Shown here: in pieces, positions 18,658-27,117 of the stretch
Layout: each line of letters starts with the position of its first letter
How positions within the stretch are numbered: position 1 is the stretch's first letter
Source of the DNA: Rhizobiales bacterium PAR1
GTDB taxonomy: Bacteria; Pseudomonadota; Alphaproteobacteria; Rhizobiales; Beijerinckiaceae
DNA length: 64,000 nucleotides
Direction: 5' to 3'
Assembly: GCA_002256205.1 (NCBI GenBank)
Contig: NKIW01000006.1
Location: 209,015 to 273,014, forward strand
Notes under the pieces: generated by a model
Told to the model about the DNA's origin: nothing
What the model saw: the letters and a program-made list of their open reading frames with translations, nothing else
Databases searched by the model: none
Translations under genes and position numbers: made by a program

Positions 18658-19884
18658 GTGACCGAGATCGCCTCCGGGCCTGATACTGCTCCAAGCCCCG
18701 TCCAGCCGGTTGTGATCGATCCGCGCCCGAGCCTCGTCGGTATGCCGCGCGCGGCGCTCGCCGAGTTCCTGCGCTCCATTGGCGTGCCGGACAAGGAAGT
18801 CCGGATGCGGCTCGGCCAGCTCTGGCACTGGATCTATACCCGCGGCGCGACCGAGTTCTCCGACATGACCAATGTCGCCCGCAGTCTCCACGCAACGCTT
18901 GATGCGGCGGCAACGCTGCGCCGTCCGGAAATCGTCCGCGAGCAGGTTTCCGCCGATGGCACCCGCAAATGGGTGCTGCGCATGCCGGCGAAAAGCCAGC
19001 ATGATCGCGGCGCGGAGGTCGAGTGTGTCTATATTCCCGAGAAGGATCGCGGCACGCTCTGTGTGTCCAGCCAGGTCGGATGCACACTCAACTGCTCCTT
19101 CTGCCACACCGGCACGCAGAAGCTGGTGCGCAACCTTGAGACCTGGGAAATCGTCGGGCAGGTGATGGTCGCGCGCGACCGGCTCGGCGATTATCCCGGC
19201 CGCACGCCGCCCGAGGGTGCCTTTGTGCCGAATGACGGCGGGCGGCTTGTCTCCAACATCGTCTTCATGGGCATGGGCGAGCCGCTCTATGCCTACGACA
19301 ATGTCCGCGATGCCATCGGCGTTCTCACCGATCCGGACGGGATGCAGCTTTCCAAGCGCAAGGTCACGGTATCGACCTCGGGCGTGGTGCCGGAAATCGG
19401 GCGTCTCGGCACCGAAACCGGCGCGGCGCTGGCAATTTCTCTGCATGCGACCAATGATCCGCTGCGCGATGTGCTGGTGCCGATCAACAAGAAGTATCCG
19501 CTTGCTGAGCTTCTGGCGGCCTGTCGGGATTATCCCGGTGCCTCGAATGCGCGCCGTATCACCTTCGAATATGTGATGCTCAAGGGCGTGAACGATAGTC
19601 TCGCCGAGGCGCGGGCGTTGGTGAAGCTGCTGCGCGGCATTCACGCCAAGATCAATCTCATCCCGTTCAACCCCTGGCCGGGCACGATCTATGAGTGTTC
19701 GGACTGGGCGCAGATCGAGAAATTCTCGGATGTGATCTTTGACGCCGGCTATTCCTCGCCGATCCGGACCCCACGCGGGCGGGACATTTTGGCCGCCTGC
19801 GGCCAGCTCAAAAGCGACACCGAAAAGATGCGCGCGCGCGCGCGGTTGATGCTCGAGGAGCAGCTGGTTCTCGGATCGGATTGA
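18658..19884 (+). CDS. rlmN: 23S rRNA (adenine-2503-C2) / tRNA (adenine-37-C2) methyltransferase RlmN
   Basis: A 408-residue radical-SAM methyltransferase. The cluster-binding CxxxCxxC is at Cys142, Cys146 and Cys149 (CTLNCSFC), the SAM-binding GMGEPL follows, and Cys381 near the C-terminus (AACGQL) is the methyl-carrying cysteine of the family. It methylates A2503 in 23S rRNA and A37 in some tRNAs. The GTG start at 18658 follows AAGGA by 7 bases, and the gene starts 21 bases after the IalB-like gene, so they are probably co-transcribed. Confidence 0.97.
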   Translation: MTEIASGPDTAPSPVQPVVIDPRPSLVGMPRAALAEFLRSIGVPDKEVRMRLGQLWHWIYTRGATEFSDMTNVARSLHATLDAAATLRRPEIVREQVSADGTRKWVLRMPAKSQHDRGAEVECVYIPEKDRGTLCVSSQVGCTLNCSFCHTGTQKLVRNLETWEIVGQVMVARDRLGDYPGRTPPEGAFVPNDGGRLVSNIVFMGMGEPLYAYDNVRDAIGVLTDPDGMQLSKRKVTVSTSGVVPEIGRLGTETGAALAISLHATNDPLRDVLVPINKKYPLAELLAACRDYPGASNARRITFEYVMLKGVNDSLAEARALVKLLRGIHAKINLIPFNPWPGTIYECSDWAQIEKFSDVIFDAGYSSPIRTPRGRDILAACGQLKSDTEKMRARARLMLEEQLVLGSD

Positions 19885-19888
19885 ACCT

Positions 19889-19937
19889 CTTTACAGGTTT
19901 CCGAACCGTCCCCAAAGCGATTCAGAAACCTGTAAAG
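19889..19937 (+). terminator. Perfect 13-bp inverted repeat downstream of rlmN
   Basis: CTTTACAGGTTTC (19889-19901) and GAAACCTGTAAAG (19925-19937) are perfect complements across a 23-base spacer, starting 4 bases after the rlmN stop. The stem is only moderately GC-rich and is followed by TTAATAT rather than a T-run. A terminator or 3'-end stabiliser is likely; a regulator-binding dyad is the alternative. Confidence 0.55.
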
Positions 19938-20069
19938 TTAATATCAATTCATGCTGGCTATTGCCGTTCCGGGCCTCTAGAGCACACGACTTCGTAAAAT
20001 CTTGCGGCGATACTTCCCCCTCAAAAGACATGCTGTCGGCAAAAAGCAGGCTCTCTGGGGGAGCGTAAG

Positions 20070-20918
20070 ATGAACCTCGTGGGACAATTCATTGCCCGGT
20101 TTCTGGAGCGGCCGCTGGCTGGTTACAAGCCCGCGACGACGCCTGATTTCACGGTGCTGCGTGCAGTGCTCAAGCCTGCCGATGTGATCCTTGTTGAAGG
20201 CAACAACCGGGTTTCCTCTGTCATCAAGTATCTCACGCAATCGACATGGTCGCATTCGGCGATCTATGTCGGCGATGTTCTTGGCGTGCGCGAGCCCAAT
20301 GGTGAGCCACATGTGTTGATCGAAGCCGAGATGACGCAAGGCGTCGTCACCTCGCCGCTGTCGAAATATCGCGATTGCCACTTGCGTATCTGCCGCCCGG
20401 TGGCACTGCGGAGCGAGGATCAGGAACGGGTGGTTTCATTCCTCAAGGCTCGCATCGGGCATGAATACGACATCAAGAACGTGCTCGATCTTGCGCGCTT
20501 TCTGATCCCGATGCCGATCCCCGCGCGTTATCGTCGCCGGATGCTGGCGCTCGGTTCCGGCGATCCTTCCCGTGCGATCTGCTCGACGCTGATCGCGGAG
20601 GCGTTCCAGTCGGTGCATTATCCGATCCTGCCGCGCGTCGAGAGCGTGGTGGACCGCAAGAAGGTGAAATCCCGCTATGCGCGGCGGGAAATCCTGCATA
20701 TCCGCCACCACTCGCTCTATGCGCCGCGCGATTTTGACATCTCGCCCTATTTCGGTGTCGTCAAACCGACCATCGAGGCCGGGTTCGATTACAAGGCGCT
20801 GCGCTGGGCGGGCAACTTTGCGGTTTCGCCTGAAAAGGTCGTCACCGAGCCCACCGCACCCGGCTGGGCGACCCCGCATCTGCCAGAGTTTGCGACGGCA
20901 GCCGCTCAAACTGATTGA
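20070..20918 (+). CDS. YiiX/YebB-like permuted NlpC/P60 (papain-fold) hydrolase
   Basis: A 282-residue protein without a signal peptide. WSHSAIYVGD supplies His62 and CSTLIAEAF supplies Cys171; His before Cys is the circularly permuted papain-like (NlpC/P60, DUF830/YiiX) arrangement. Such enzymes cleave or transfer amide or thioester bonds, often on lipids or peptidoglycan; the substrate here is unknown. GGGGGAG about 9 bases upstream supports ATG 20070. It converges on the LysE gene with 4 bases between their stops. Confidence 0.82.
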   Translation: MNLVGQFIARFLERPLAGYKPATTPDFTVLRAVLKPADVILVEGNNRVSSVIKYLTQSTWSHSAIYVGDVLGVREPNGEPHVLIEAEMTQGVVTSPLSKYRDCHLRICRPVALRSEDQERVVSFLKARIGHEYDIKNVLDLARFLIPMPIPARYRRRMLALGSGDPSRAICSTLIAEAFQSVHYPILPRVESVVDRKKVKSRYARREILHIRHHSLYAPRDFDISPYFGVVKPTIEAGFDYKALRWAGNFAVSPEKVVTEPTAPGWATPHLPEFATAAAQTD

Positions 20919-20922
20919 AGTT

Positions 20923-21564
20923 TCAGCGGCTCTGCGTTCTGAGAACCTGCACGGCAAAGAAGCCGAATACGCCGGCGAAGAGATAATCCACGCCGCGCAT
21001 CAGTTTGGGGTTGCCCTTGAGCGTCTCGATGAAGCGCTCGGCGACGAAAATCAGCGCCACCGCAAAGGGCGTCATGAAGAGCACGGCGTAAATCCCGAGG
21101 AAGAACAGTTTCTGAGCGGCATGAGGATCACCTGCCACGATGAACTGGGGCAGGAAGGTCAGGAAGAATAACACCACCTTTGGGTTGGTGAGGTTGATGC
21201 CGATGCCCATCAGGAAGGTTTTTCTGAGCGAGGGTGGCTCGGCGTCTGCGCCCGCAAGGTTGAGCGCCGAGCCATGGCGGATCGCGTCATAGGCCATCCA
21301 GAGGAGATAGAGCGCGCCGATCACCTTGACCGCCGTAAACGCCGTCGAGGACGCCGCGATCAGCGCGGAGAGCCCGAAGGCCGCCGCCAGCGAATGCACG
21401 AGATTGCCCGTGCAGGCACCCGTCATCGCGGCGATGCCAGCCTTGCGCCCGCCCTGCACGGTTTTGGCGAGAAAGAAGCTCATATCTGGCCCCGGCGTGA
21501 TGAACAGGATGAAGCACGCGATGGAGTAGGTGATCAGCGTCGAGGTGTCGGGCAGGAAGGTCAT
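20923..21564 (-). CDS. LysE/RhtB family amino-acid exporter
   Basis: A 213-residue inner-membrane protein with about six transmembrane segments and LysE-family hallmarks: ITPGPDMSFFLAKTVQGGRKAG at the start and GIGINLTNPKVVLFFLTFLPQF. The family exports amino acids or related metabolites; the substrate cannot be deduced. ATG 21564 fits the family start (MTFLPDTSTLITY) but the ribosome site is weak (CGGA). Two small hairpins lie immediately upstream. Confidence 0.9.
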   Translation of the reverse strand: MTFLPDTSTLITYSIACFILFITPGPDMSFFLAKTVQGGRKAGIAAMTGACTGNLVHSLAAAFGLSALIAASSTAFTAVKVIGALYLLWMAYDAIRHGSALNLAGADAEPPSLRKTFLMGIGINLTNPKVVLFFLTFLPQFIVAGDPHAAQKLFFLGIYAVLFMTPFAVALIFVAERFIETLKGNPKLMRGVDYLFAGVFGFFAVQVLRTQSR

Positions 21565-21573
21565 GATGCGTCC

Positions 21574-21618
21574 GGGCAAGGGTGATTTGCCCTGAACATG
21601 GCTTGCCCTTTCGGCAAG
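21574..21618. promoter_or_regulatory. Two adjacent hairpins with related GGCAA/TTGCC arms between lysE-like and ggt genes
   Basis: GGGCAA (21574-21579) pairs with TTGCCC (21587-21592), and CTTGCC (21602-21607) pairs with GGCAAG (21613-21618). The arms are variants of one another, so the region could be a pair of binding sites for one regulator controlling the divergent exporter and gamma-glutamyltransferase genes. Confidence 0.35.
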
Positions 21619-21695
21619 GTCCACCCGAAATCGTGGCACTGGTCGACAAGCGTTGTGGCTCTGCTAGCCTGTGGGCCTTGATCCCGGAGGTTCAG

Positions 21696-23435
21696 ATGCG
21701 TGTGCGCTTTTTCATTCTGGCGGCGGTTCTCGCTTGTCAGCCGGCTGTCGCCTATGCGCAAGGCACGGTTCCCGCCCCGGGGCAGCCGATTCTCTCGGCG
21801 CAGTCACGGCTTTTGCCGGTTCTGGCGCAGAACGGGATGGTCTCCAGCCAGGAACGCCGCGCCAGCGAGATCGGTGTCGAGATTTTGAGGCGCGGCGGCA
21901 ATGCGGTTGATGCTGCGGTGGCGACCGGTTTTGCGCTAGCGGTGACGCTGCCGCGCGCGGGCAATCTCGGTGGTGGTGGCTTCATGCTCGTGCATCTTGC
22001 AAAAACCGGCGAGACCATCGCCATCGACTACCGCGAAATCGCGCCTGCTGCCGCGACGCGCGATATGTTCCTTGATTCGAAAGGTGATCCAGATCCGGAA
22101 AAATCGCGCGATTCGGGGCTTTCCGTCGGGGTCCCCGGCACCGTGCGCGGCCTCGCGCTGGCGCATGAGAAATACGGCTCCGGCAAGTTTACGCTCGCCA
22201 ATCTCATTGAACCGGCGGCGCGGCTCGCGCGTGAGGGCATTCCGGTCGAGGAGGATCTTGCGGATTCGCTCCCGGCTGCGACTGCAAAATTTGCGAAATT
22301 TCCGGCCTCCGCGGCTATTTTCCTCAAAGATGGCAAGGCGCTCCCGCGCGGGGATCGGCTTGTGCAGTCTGACCTCGCGACTACGCTCGAAGCCATCCGC
22401 CAACAGGGGCCAGAGACCTTCTATGCCGGGCGGATTGCCTCTCAAATCGCCAAATCTGTGCGGGATGCTGGTGGGGTGATGACCGAGGCTGATCTTGCGG
22501 CGTACAAGCCGGTGTTGCGTCCTGTCGTGCGTGGCAGCTATCGCGGCTACGAGATCGCTTCGATGCCGCCACCCTCCTCGGGCGGGGTACACCTTGTGCA
22601 AATCCTCAATATTCTCGAAGGCTTTGATCTCAAGTCCATGGGCGCGGGAAGCGCTGCGCATCTCCATACCCTCGCGGAGGCGATGAAGCCGGCCTACGCG
22701 GACCGTGCGACATTCCTGGGTGATCCCGACCGCGTCAAAATCCCGGTGAAGGGGCTGACCTCGAAGAAATATGCGGAAGCTCAGCGTGCGGGCATCGATC
22801 CTTTGCGGGCACGCAAGGCGGAGGCGCTGAAATCGGGTGACCCACTCCCCTACGAGAGCGATCAGACCACGCATTTCTCGGTGGTGGATCGCGAGGGTAA
22901 TGCCGTTTCCAACACCTATACGCTCAATTTCTCCTACGGCATGGGGATGGTTGCGGCCGGCACCGGCGTTCTCATGAACAATGAAATGGATGATTTCTCT
23001 GCCAAGACGGGTGCACAGAATGCCTATGGCCTCGTCGGTGGAGATACCAACTCTGTTGCTCCCGGTGCGCGCCCGCTCTCCTCGATGACGCCGACGTTTC
23101 TCTTCCGGAACGGCAAACTGGTAATGGTCACCGGCTCACCCGGCGGCAGCCGGATCATCACCACCGTGCTTCAGGTCATCACGAATGTCGTGGATTTCGG
23201 GATGAACATCGCCGAAGCGGTGGCAGCACCGCGCATTCATCACCAATGGAAGCCGGACGCTGTTTTGATCGAAACCGGGCTCTCGCCCGATAGCCTGCGC
23301 ATCCTGACGGATCGCGGGCATGAGGTGCGGCTCGGGACGACCAGCGGCTCGGCCAATTCGATCCTGATCACGCCAGAGGGGATCACCGGTGCCTCCGATC
23401 CGCGCCAGCGCGGCACGGCGGCGGCGGGATACTAG
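21696..23435 (+). CDS. ggt: Gamma-glutamyltransferase, exported
   Basis: A 579-residue precursor with a signal peptide (FFILAAVLACQPAVAYAQG). GGTs cleave themselves into two subunits at a Thr that becomes the nucleophile; here DQTTHFSVVD places it at Thr391. GNLGGGGFMLVH and the C-terminal GSPGGSRIITTVLQ are further family marks. It hydrolyses glutathione and other gamma-glutamyl compounds in the periplasm. CGGAGG lies 5 bases before ATG 21696. A second, leaderless gamma-glutamyltransferase is encoded at 46115-47947. Its stop overlaps that of the convergent oxidoreductase gene by 4 bases. Confidence 0.95.
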   Translation: MRVRFFILAAVLACQPAVAYAQGTVPAPGQPILSAQSRLLPVLAQNGMVSSQERRASEIGVEILRRGGNAVDAAVATGFALAVTLPRAGNLGGGGFMLVHLAKTGETIAIDYREIAPAAATRDMFLDSKGDPDPEKSRDSGLSVGVPGTVRGLALAHEKYGSGKFTLANLIEPAARLAREGIPVEEDLADSLPAATAKFAKFPASAAIFLKDGKALPRGDRLVQSDLATTLEAIRQQGPETFYAGRIASQIAKSVRDAGGVMTEADLAAYKPVLRPVVRGSYRGYEIASMPPPSSGGVHLVQILNILEGFDLKSMGAGSAAHLHTLAEAMKPAYADRATFLGDPDRVKIPVKGLTSKKYAEAQRAGIDPLRARKAEALKSGDPLPYESDQTTHFSVVDREGNAVSNTYTLNFSYGMGMVAAGTGVLMNNEMDDFSAKTGAQNAYGLVGGDTNSVAPGARPLSSMTPTFLFRNGKLVMVTGSPGGSRIITTVLQVITNVVDFGMNIAEAVAAPRIHHQWKPDAVLIETGLSPDSLRILTDRGHEVRLGTTSGSANSILITPEGITGASDPRQRGTAAAGY

Positions 23436-24076
23436 GGCGTGAGCGCCGCCGTTACCCGTTCCCGCCATGTCGCGAGGTAGGCCTTACGGCCCGCATCGTC
23501 GACGCGCGGCGCAGCGTAGGCGACGAAGGGCGGTTCCGCCTTCATGCCGAGATAGCCAAAGACATATTTCTGCACTGGCGCGAGAATGCCCTCGATAGGC
23601 CCGTAAACACCGGTTTCGGAGAATCGCTCCGCAGTGCCGCCGGTTGTCACGGCAAGGAGGCCCGACTTGTTCGGGAAGAAGCCGGTCGTAAAGCGCGCGC
23701 CATCGACATAGGCGAAACCCAGCGCCAGCACGCGGTCGAACCAGCCTTTGACGATGGCCGGCACCCCGCTCCACCAGAGCGGGAAAATGAGAATCACAAG
23801 ATCGGCGGCAGCGAAGCGGGCCTGCTCGCGCTGAAGTTCGGCGCTGAAGCCGCCTTCTTTCGCCGCGTAGCCCTGCTCGGTCTGGTAATGAAAGCGCTTC
23901 GCATCCGCTGTGGTCGTGAAATCATGCCGCCCCGCGACCGGGTTGAAGCCCTCCGCATAGAGATCCGAGATTTCCACCTCGTGCCCAGCGGTACGGATCG
24001 CCTCGACGGCGACGTCCTTGAGGGCACCGCAGAATGAGGTCGGTTCCGGATGGGCGTAGAGGATGAGAACTTTCAC
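23432..24076 (-). CDS. NAD(P)H-dependent oxidoreductase, flavodoxin-like fold (NQO/MdaB type)
   Basis: A 214-residue FMN/FAD oxidoreductase with the N-terminal VLILYAHPEPTSFCGAL, FPLWWSGVPAIVKGWFDRV and TTGGTAERFSETGVYG typical of NAD(P)H quinone reductases (PF02525). These enzymes do two-electron reduction of quinones. The start is a GTG at 24076. It lies 12 bases after the DUF6282 gene on the same strand and is probably the last gene of the unit aldolase-DUF6282-oxidoreductase. Confidence 0.9.
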   Translation of the reverse strand: MKVLILYAHPEPTSFCGALKDVAVEAIRTAGHEVEISDLYAEGFNPVAGRHDFTTTADAKRFHYQTEQGYAAKEGGFSAELQREQARFAAADLVILIFPLWWSGVPAIVKGWFDRVLALGFAYVDGARFTTGFFPNKSGLLAVTTGGTAERFSETGVYGPIEGILAPVQKYVFGYLGMKAEPPFVAYAAPRVDDAGRKAYLATWRERVTAALTP

Positions 24077-24088
24077 GGGGGGAGCCCT

Positions 24089-25060
24089 TCACGCCAGCGC
24101 CACAGCGACATCCGCCTCAAGGCCTAGGGCGCGGGCGGTGTTGCCAGAGACCATCTTGCGGATGTCCTCGTCGGAATAACCGCCGTCGATACAGATCTTG
24201 ATCGAGCGGCGGAAAGCTTCAATCGGGTGGAAGGCGCCCTTGCCGACCTGTCCGAGATCGGAGGAGAACATCGTGTTCTCGACGCCCGCCGCCTCGATCT
24301 GGGCGATCAGCTCGGGTGCGCCGCCGATCCTGAACTTGCAACCGTCAAGGAACATGCAGCAGGAATGCTCGATGAAAGCACCCATCGCGGCGAGGCCCTT
24401 CACATCATTCAAAGAGGCATCGACGATCTCTTCCGGGTGGGTCACGACCATTTTCTTAAGGCCGCGCTTTTTGGCTTCCTCGAAGACAATCCATGTCTCG
24501 GAAATATGGAGGTGCCCCGACGCAAGCGCCATGTCGTTTTTGACGCAGATGTCGATGATTTCCTTGACGTCATCGCGAACCTCGCGGTTCTCGGTCAGGA
24601 TCTTGATCGCGCTCGCAGGACGGATCTTCGTGGTCGAGGCCGGGTGAACCCAGCCTGATGCCTTCTCCCAGCGGAAATGGTTCTCGGCGGTCAGTGTCGG
24701 CAACCAGCATACCTTGCCGCCCATCGCTGCAGTATGCTCGACGGCGTAGGGGTTCAGCCCGCCGACGACATTGTTGAGCACGATGGAGGAATAGACCTTT
24801 GTCTTCAGCTCGGGGTGATGCTTGCGGATCATCCAGGCGGTCATGACGCCGGAATAATCGTGATCCTTGGTGACGATCGCGGCAAACCCAGTCTTTGAGG
24901 CATCCTGCGCATATTCAAGGTGATCGAGCGCGCGATTGGCGATCGAGGGGCCGGTGTGGACATGCGGATCAATCGCGCCGACGAGCAGCGCGGCGATGCG
25001 CGCTTCAGTCGCGGCATCGTAGGTTTCCCGCGTCGGATCATAAAGCGGTTCGGCGGCCAT
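24089..25060 (-). CDS. DUF6282 family amidohydrolase-like protein
   Basis: A 323-residue protein that looks like a TIM-barrel metal-dependent hydrolase: DPHVHTGPS gives the HxH pair after strand 1, SGHLH and VTHPEE give further histidines, and SSDLGQ ends the barrel with an Asp. I recognise it as DUF6282; members are annotated only as hypothetical or amidohydrolase-like. A hydrolase or lactonase role in the pathway served by the neighbouring aldolase and ABC importer is inference. The ATG at 25060 follows AGGA. CAGAATGTT, part of the operator-like element upstream of the aldolase, recurs at 25082-25090 just before this gene. Confidence 0.8.
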   Translation of the reverse strand: MAAEPLYDPTRETYDAATEARIAALLVGAIDPHVHTGPSIANRALDHLEYAQDASKTGFAAIVTKDHDYSGVMTAWMIRKHHPELKTKVYSSIVLNNVVGGLNPYAVEHTAAMGGKVCWLPTLTAENHFRWEKASGWVHPASTTKIRPASAIKILTENREVRDDVKEIIDICVKNDMALASGHLHISETWIVFEEAKKRGLKKMVVTHPEEIVDASLNDVKGLAAMGAFIEHSCCMFLDGCKFRIGGAPELIAQIEAAGVENTMFSSDLGQVGKGAFHPIEAFRRSIKICIDGGYSDEDIRKMVSGNTARALGLEADVAVALA

Positions 25061-25138
25061 GAGATCAATCCTTTGAATATTCAGAATGTTTTCGGAGCCG
25101 GTGACGGATTAGGCCAGCGGAGACTTCACGCTTTCTCA

Positions 25139-25912
25139 TCACCCCTTCATGGGGGCGAAATCGGCCGCGACCCTGCTGGCCGCCGCGCGCAGAAATCCCT
25201 GATCGGAGGAGACGATGAAGGCCGAAGCCCCGAGCTTGGCCCATTCCGTCGCTTCCGCCGCGCCCGCGACCATGATGCAGATTGGCTTTTTGGCCTTGCG
25301 GGCGGCGGCGAGGATTTTCTCCGCTGCGGCCTGCGTTTCGGGCGAATTGAGCGCCGCCGCGCCAAGTGCAACCGTGAGGTCGCCGCGCCCGATGAAAGCG
25401 CCATCGAGCCCGGGCGTTGCAAGGATTTCGTCGAGGCAATCAAGCGCCTCGGGGTCTTCGATCATCGCGAGAACCGCGACTTCCTTGTCCTGCTGATCGA
25501 CATGCGCCCAGAGGCCGCGTCCGCCGTAGTCCCCGGCGCGCGTGGTGTTCGAAAAGCCGCGCTTGCCGCCGCGATAGCGGCAAAGGGCCACCACTTCGCG
25601 CGCCTTTTCCGGGCTCGAAACATGGGGCACAAGCACGCCGATCGCGCCGTCATCGAGCGCACCGAGAAGGCGCCCGGTATCCGGCACGCGGACAAGCCCA
25701 GCGATGCCGCCGGCACGCGCGCCCATCAGCGCCTGATCGGTTGTGCCACGATCAAAAGGACCATGTTCCTCGTCGATCACCACGAAGTCGAACCCGGCTG
25801 AACCGAGAAGCTCGGTGGTGTGGCCGGTTGGGTATTTGACGAACGTGCCAAGCAGGGTCTCGCCGGCGAGAAGGCGCTGGCGAAAGGCGCTTGGATCAGG
25901 ACGCGGGGCCAT
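25139..25912 (-). CDS. HpcH/HpaI family aldolase
   Basis: A 257-residue class II (metal-dependent) aldolase of the HpcH/HpaI family (PF03328): FVVIDEEHGPFD, VLVPHVSSPEKA, AMIEDPEAL and DGAFIGRGDL include the metal-binding Glu and Asp residues. The family cleaves 2-keto-3-deoxy or 4-hydroxy-2-oxo acids to pyruvate and an aldehyde. GGGAGG directly precedes the ATG, and an operator-like dyad (25923-25952) sits immediately upstream of that ribosome site. It leads the minus-strand arm of catabolic block 1. Confidence 0.92.
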   Translation of the reverse strand: MAPRPDPSAFRQRLLAGETLLGTFVKYPTGHTTELLGSAGFDFVVIDEEHGPFDRGTTDQALMGARAGGIAGLVRVPDTGRLLGALDDGAIGVLVPHVSSPEKAREVVALCRYRGGKRGFSNTTRAGDYGGRGLWAHVDQQDKEVAVLAMIEDPEALDCLDEILATPGLDGAFIGRGDLTVALGAAALNSPETQAAAEKILAAARKAKKPICIMVAGAAEATEWAKLGASAFIVSSDQGFLRAAASRVAADFAPMKG

Positions 25913-25922
25913 CGTTCCTCCC

Positions 25923-25952
25923 AGAATGTTCTATCTATCGAAACAGTGTTCT
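25923..25952. promoter_or_regulatory. Operator-like dyad upstream of the aldolase gene (site A)
   Basis: TGTTCTATCTATCGAAACAGT (25927-25947) matches 18 of 21 bases of the element at 27082-27102 before the ABC transporter gene. The imperfect dyad TGTTC-N9-GAACA-like and the adjoining AACAGTGTTCT (25942-25952, also present in site B) suggest binding of a dimeric regulator. It lies 11-40 bases upstream of the aldolase ATG. IclR-family operators are typically dyads of this kind, and an IclR gene lies between the two sites. Confidence 0.65.
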
Positions 25953-26020
25953 TATTCTAAGAAGATGCACAGAACCGGGAGAAGCGTCAAGCATCCTGCG
26001 GGCAGCTTCAGAAGTGGCGG

Positions 26021-26821
26021 TTAGCCTGCTCTGGCGGCGGAGGGTCTGTAGCCGAGATCGGCGGAGATTTTCGCTGCGGCGTGTTTTACGCCCTCGATCA
26101 GACGCGCGTCTGGCCGATCCGTGATGAACTGGATCGAATCGACCACGGCGAGCGAGCCGGCAAAATGGCCCATGGCATCAAAAATCGGTGCAGCGAGGGC
26201 GTTGATGCCGATCATCGCTTCGTTTGGTGCGCCAGCCCAACCCTGCTGGCGGATGGTGCGGATATCGGCAGCAAGCTCAACCGGATCAACCAGCGTTTCC
26301 GGTGTGGCGGCGGGCAGCGGGTTCTGCATCAGATGCCGCATCAGGCTCTCATCGCCGTATGCCAAGGCGATTTTCCCCTGCGAGGAGCAGTGCAGGGCGA
26401 GCAAAGAGCCGGATTTGACGCCCATTTCGATGTTGGAGCGCCCCGGAAGAGTGGCGATGATCCGCATGCCGTCCGGCTCCGGCGTGCTGAGCGCGACGGA
26501 ATAGCCGAAACGTTCACGCAGATCGAGCATGGCCGGGCGTGCGGTGATCGTCAGTTCATGCCCCTCGCTCACCGTCTGCCCCAAGACCATCAGTCGCGCG
26601 CTGATGCGGTAACGTTCGGTTTCGGCCTCCTGCACGAGATAACCCGCGCTGACCAGCGTCTGCAGGTGGCGATGAATGCGGCTCTTGGTCGTGCCGAAGG
26701 CGCGCGCAAGCTCGGTGACACCAAGGGTGCGCTGGCTCTGGGCGATATGTTCCAGCATACGCAACGCCAGAACCACGGCCTGAACGCCTTCACCCGTCTT
26801 CTGACCTGAAATCGGAGGCAT
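26021..26821 (-). CDS. IclR family transcriptional regulator
   Basis: A 266-residue regulator: an N-terminal winged helix-turn-helix (about residues 10-75; LGVTELARAFGTTKSRIHRHLQTLVSAGYL) and a C-terminal IclR ligand-binding domain (about 85-255; GSLLALHCSSQGKIALAY, GINALAAPIFD). It sits between the aldolase-DUF6282 arm and the divergent ABC importer, both preceded by the same dyad, so it is the obvious candidate controller. The ligand is unknown. The ribosome site before ATG 26821 is weak. Confidence 0.93.
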   Translation of the reverse strand: MPPISGQKTGEGVQAVVLALRMLEHIAQSQRTLGVTELARAFGTTKSRIHRHLQTLVSAGYLVQEAETERYRISARLMVLGQTVSEGHELTITARPAMLDLRERFGYSVALSTPEPDGMRIIATLPGRSNIEMGVKSGSLLALHCSSQGKIALAYGDESLMRHLMQNPLPAATPETLVDPVELAADIRTIRQQGWAGAPNEAMIGINALAAPIFDAMGHFAGSLAVVDSIQFITDRPDARLIEGVKHAAAKISADLGYRPSAARAG

Positions 26822-27038
26822 CGTATTGAACTGTCTCGTTTATTTTTTGTAACGATCCGTTGACCTGGCAGCGTTACCAGGCACGATCGTTTCGATCATC
26901 AAAACGTAATCTGCAAAAATGTCCAGATGAACCGAGGAATGAGGCGTTTCGGCGCGGATTAGCGGTGGATTTTCAGGGGGAGGCTCTCCATTCGGATTCG
27001 CCGTTTTCCGTCGCTCAAATCGCGTGTTTTCACATACC

Positions 27039-27067
27039 TTGACAGGCTGTGTGTTCATCCGCATCAT
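27039..27067 (+). promoter_or_regulatory. Sigma-70-type promoter for the ABC importer operon
   Basis: A perfect -35 box TTGACA (27039-27044) is followed after 17 bases by CATCAT (27062-27067), matching 4 of 6 positions of TATAAT. Transcription would begin near 27074, directly at the operator-like element, which fits repression by the IclR protein. Confidence 0.65.
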
Positions 27068-27074
27068 AAAAGAA

Positions 27075-27102
27075 AGAACAGTGTTCTATCTAATGAAACA
27101 CT
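27075..27102. promoter_or_regulatory. Operator-like dyads upstream of the ABC importer (site B)
   Basis: AGAACAGTGTTCT (27075-27087) is a perfect palindrome around a central G, and it overlaps TGTTCTATCTAATGAAACACT (27082-27102), which matches site A upstream of the aldolase at 18 of 21 positions. It lies between the -10 box and the GGGAGGA ribosome site of the first transporter gene. Confidence 0.7.
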
Positions 27103-27117
27103 CTATGGGAGGACAGC

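Noticed and set aside
17878-19644. 588-codon minus-strand frame opposite the IalB-like gene and rlmN
   Set aside because: rlmN on the other strand has all catalytic cysteines; this frame has no family features.
23432-23435. Overlapping stops of ggt and the oxidoreductase gene as a sign of a frameshift
   Set aside because: Both proteins reach normal family length and end naturally; a 4-base convergent overlap is ordinary.
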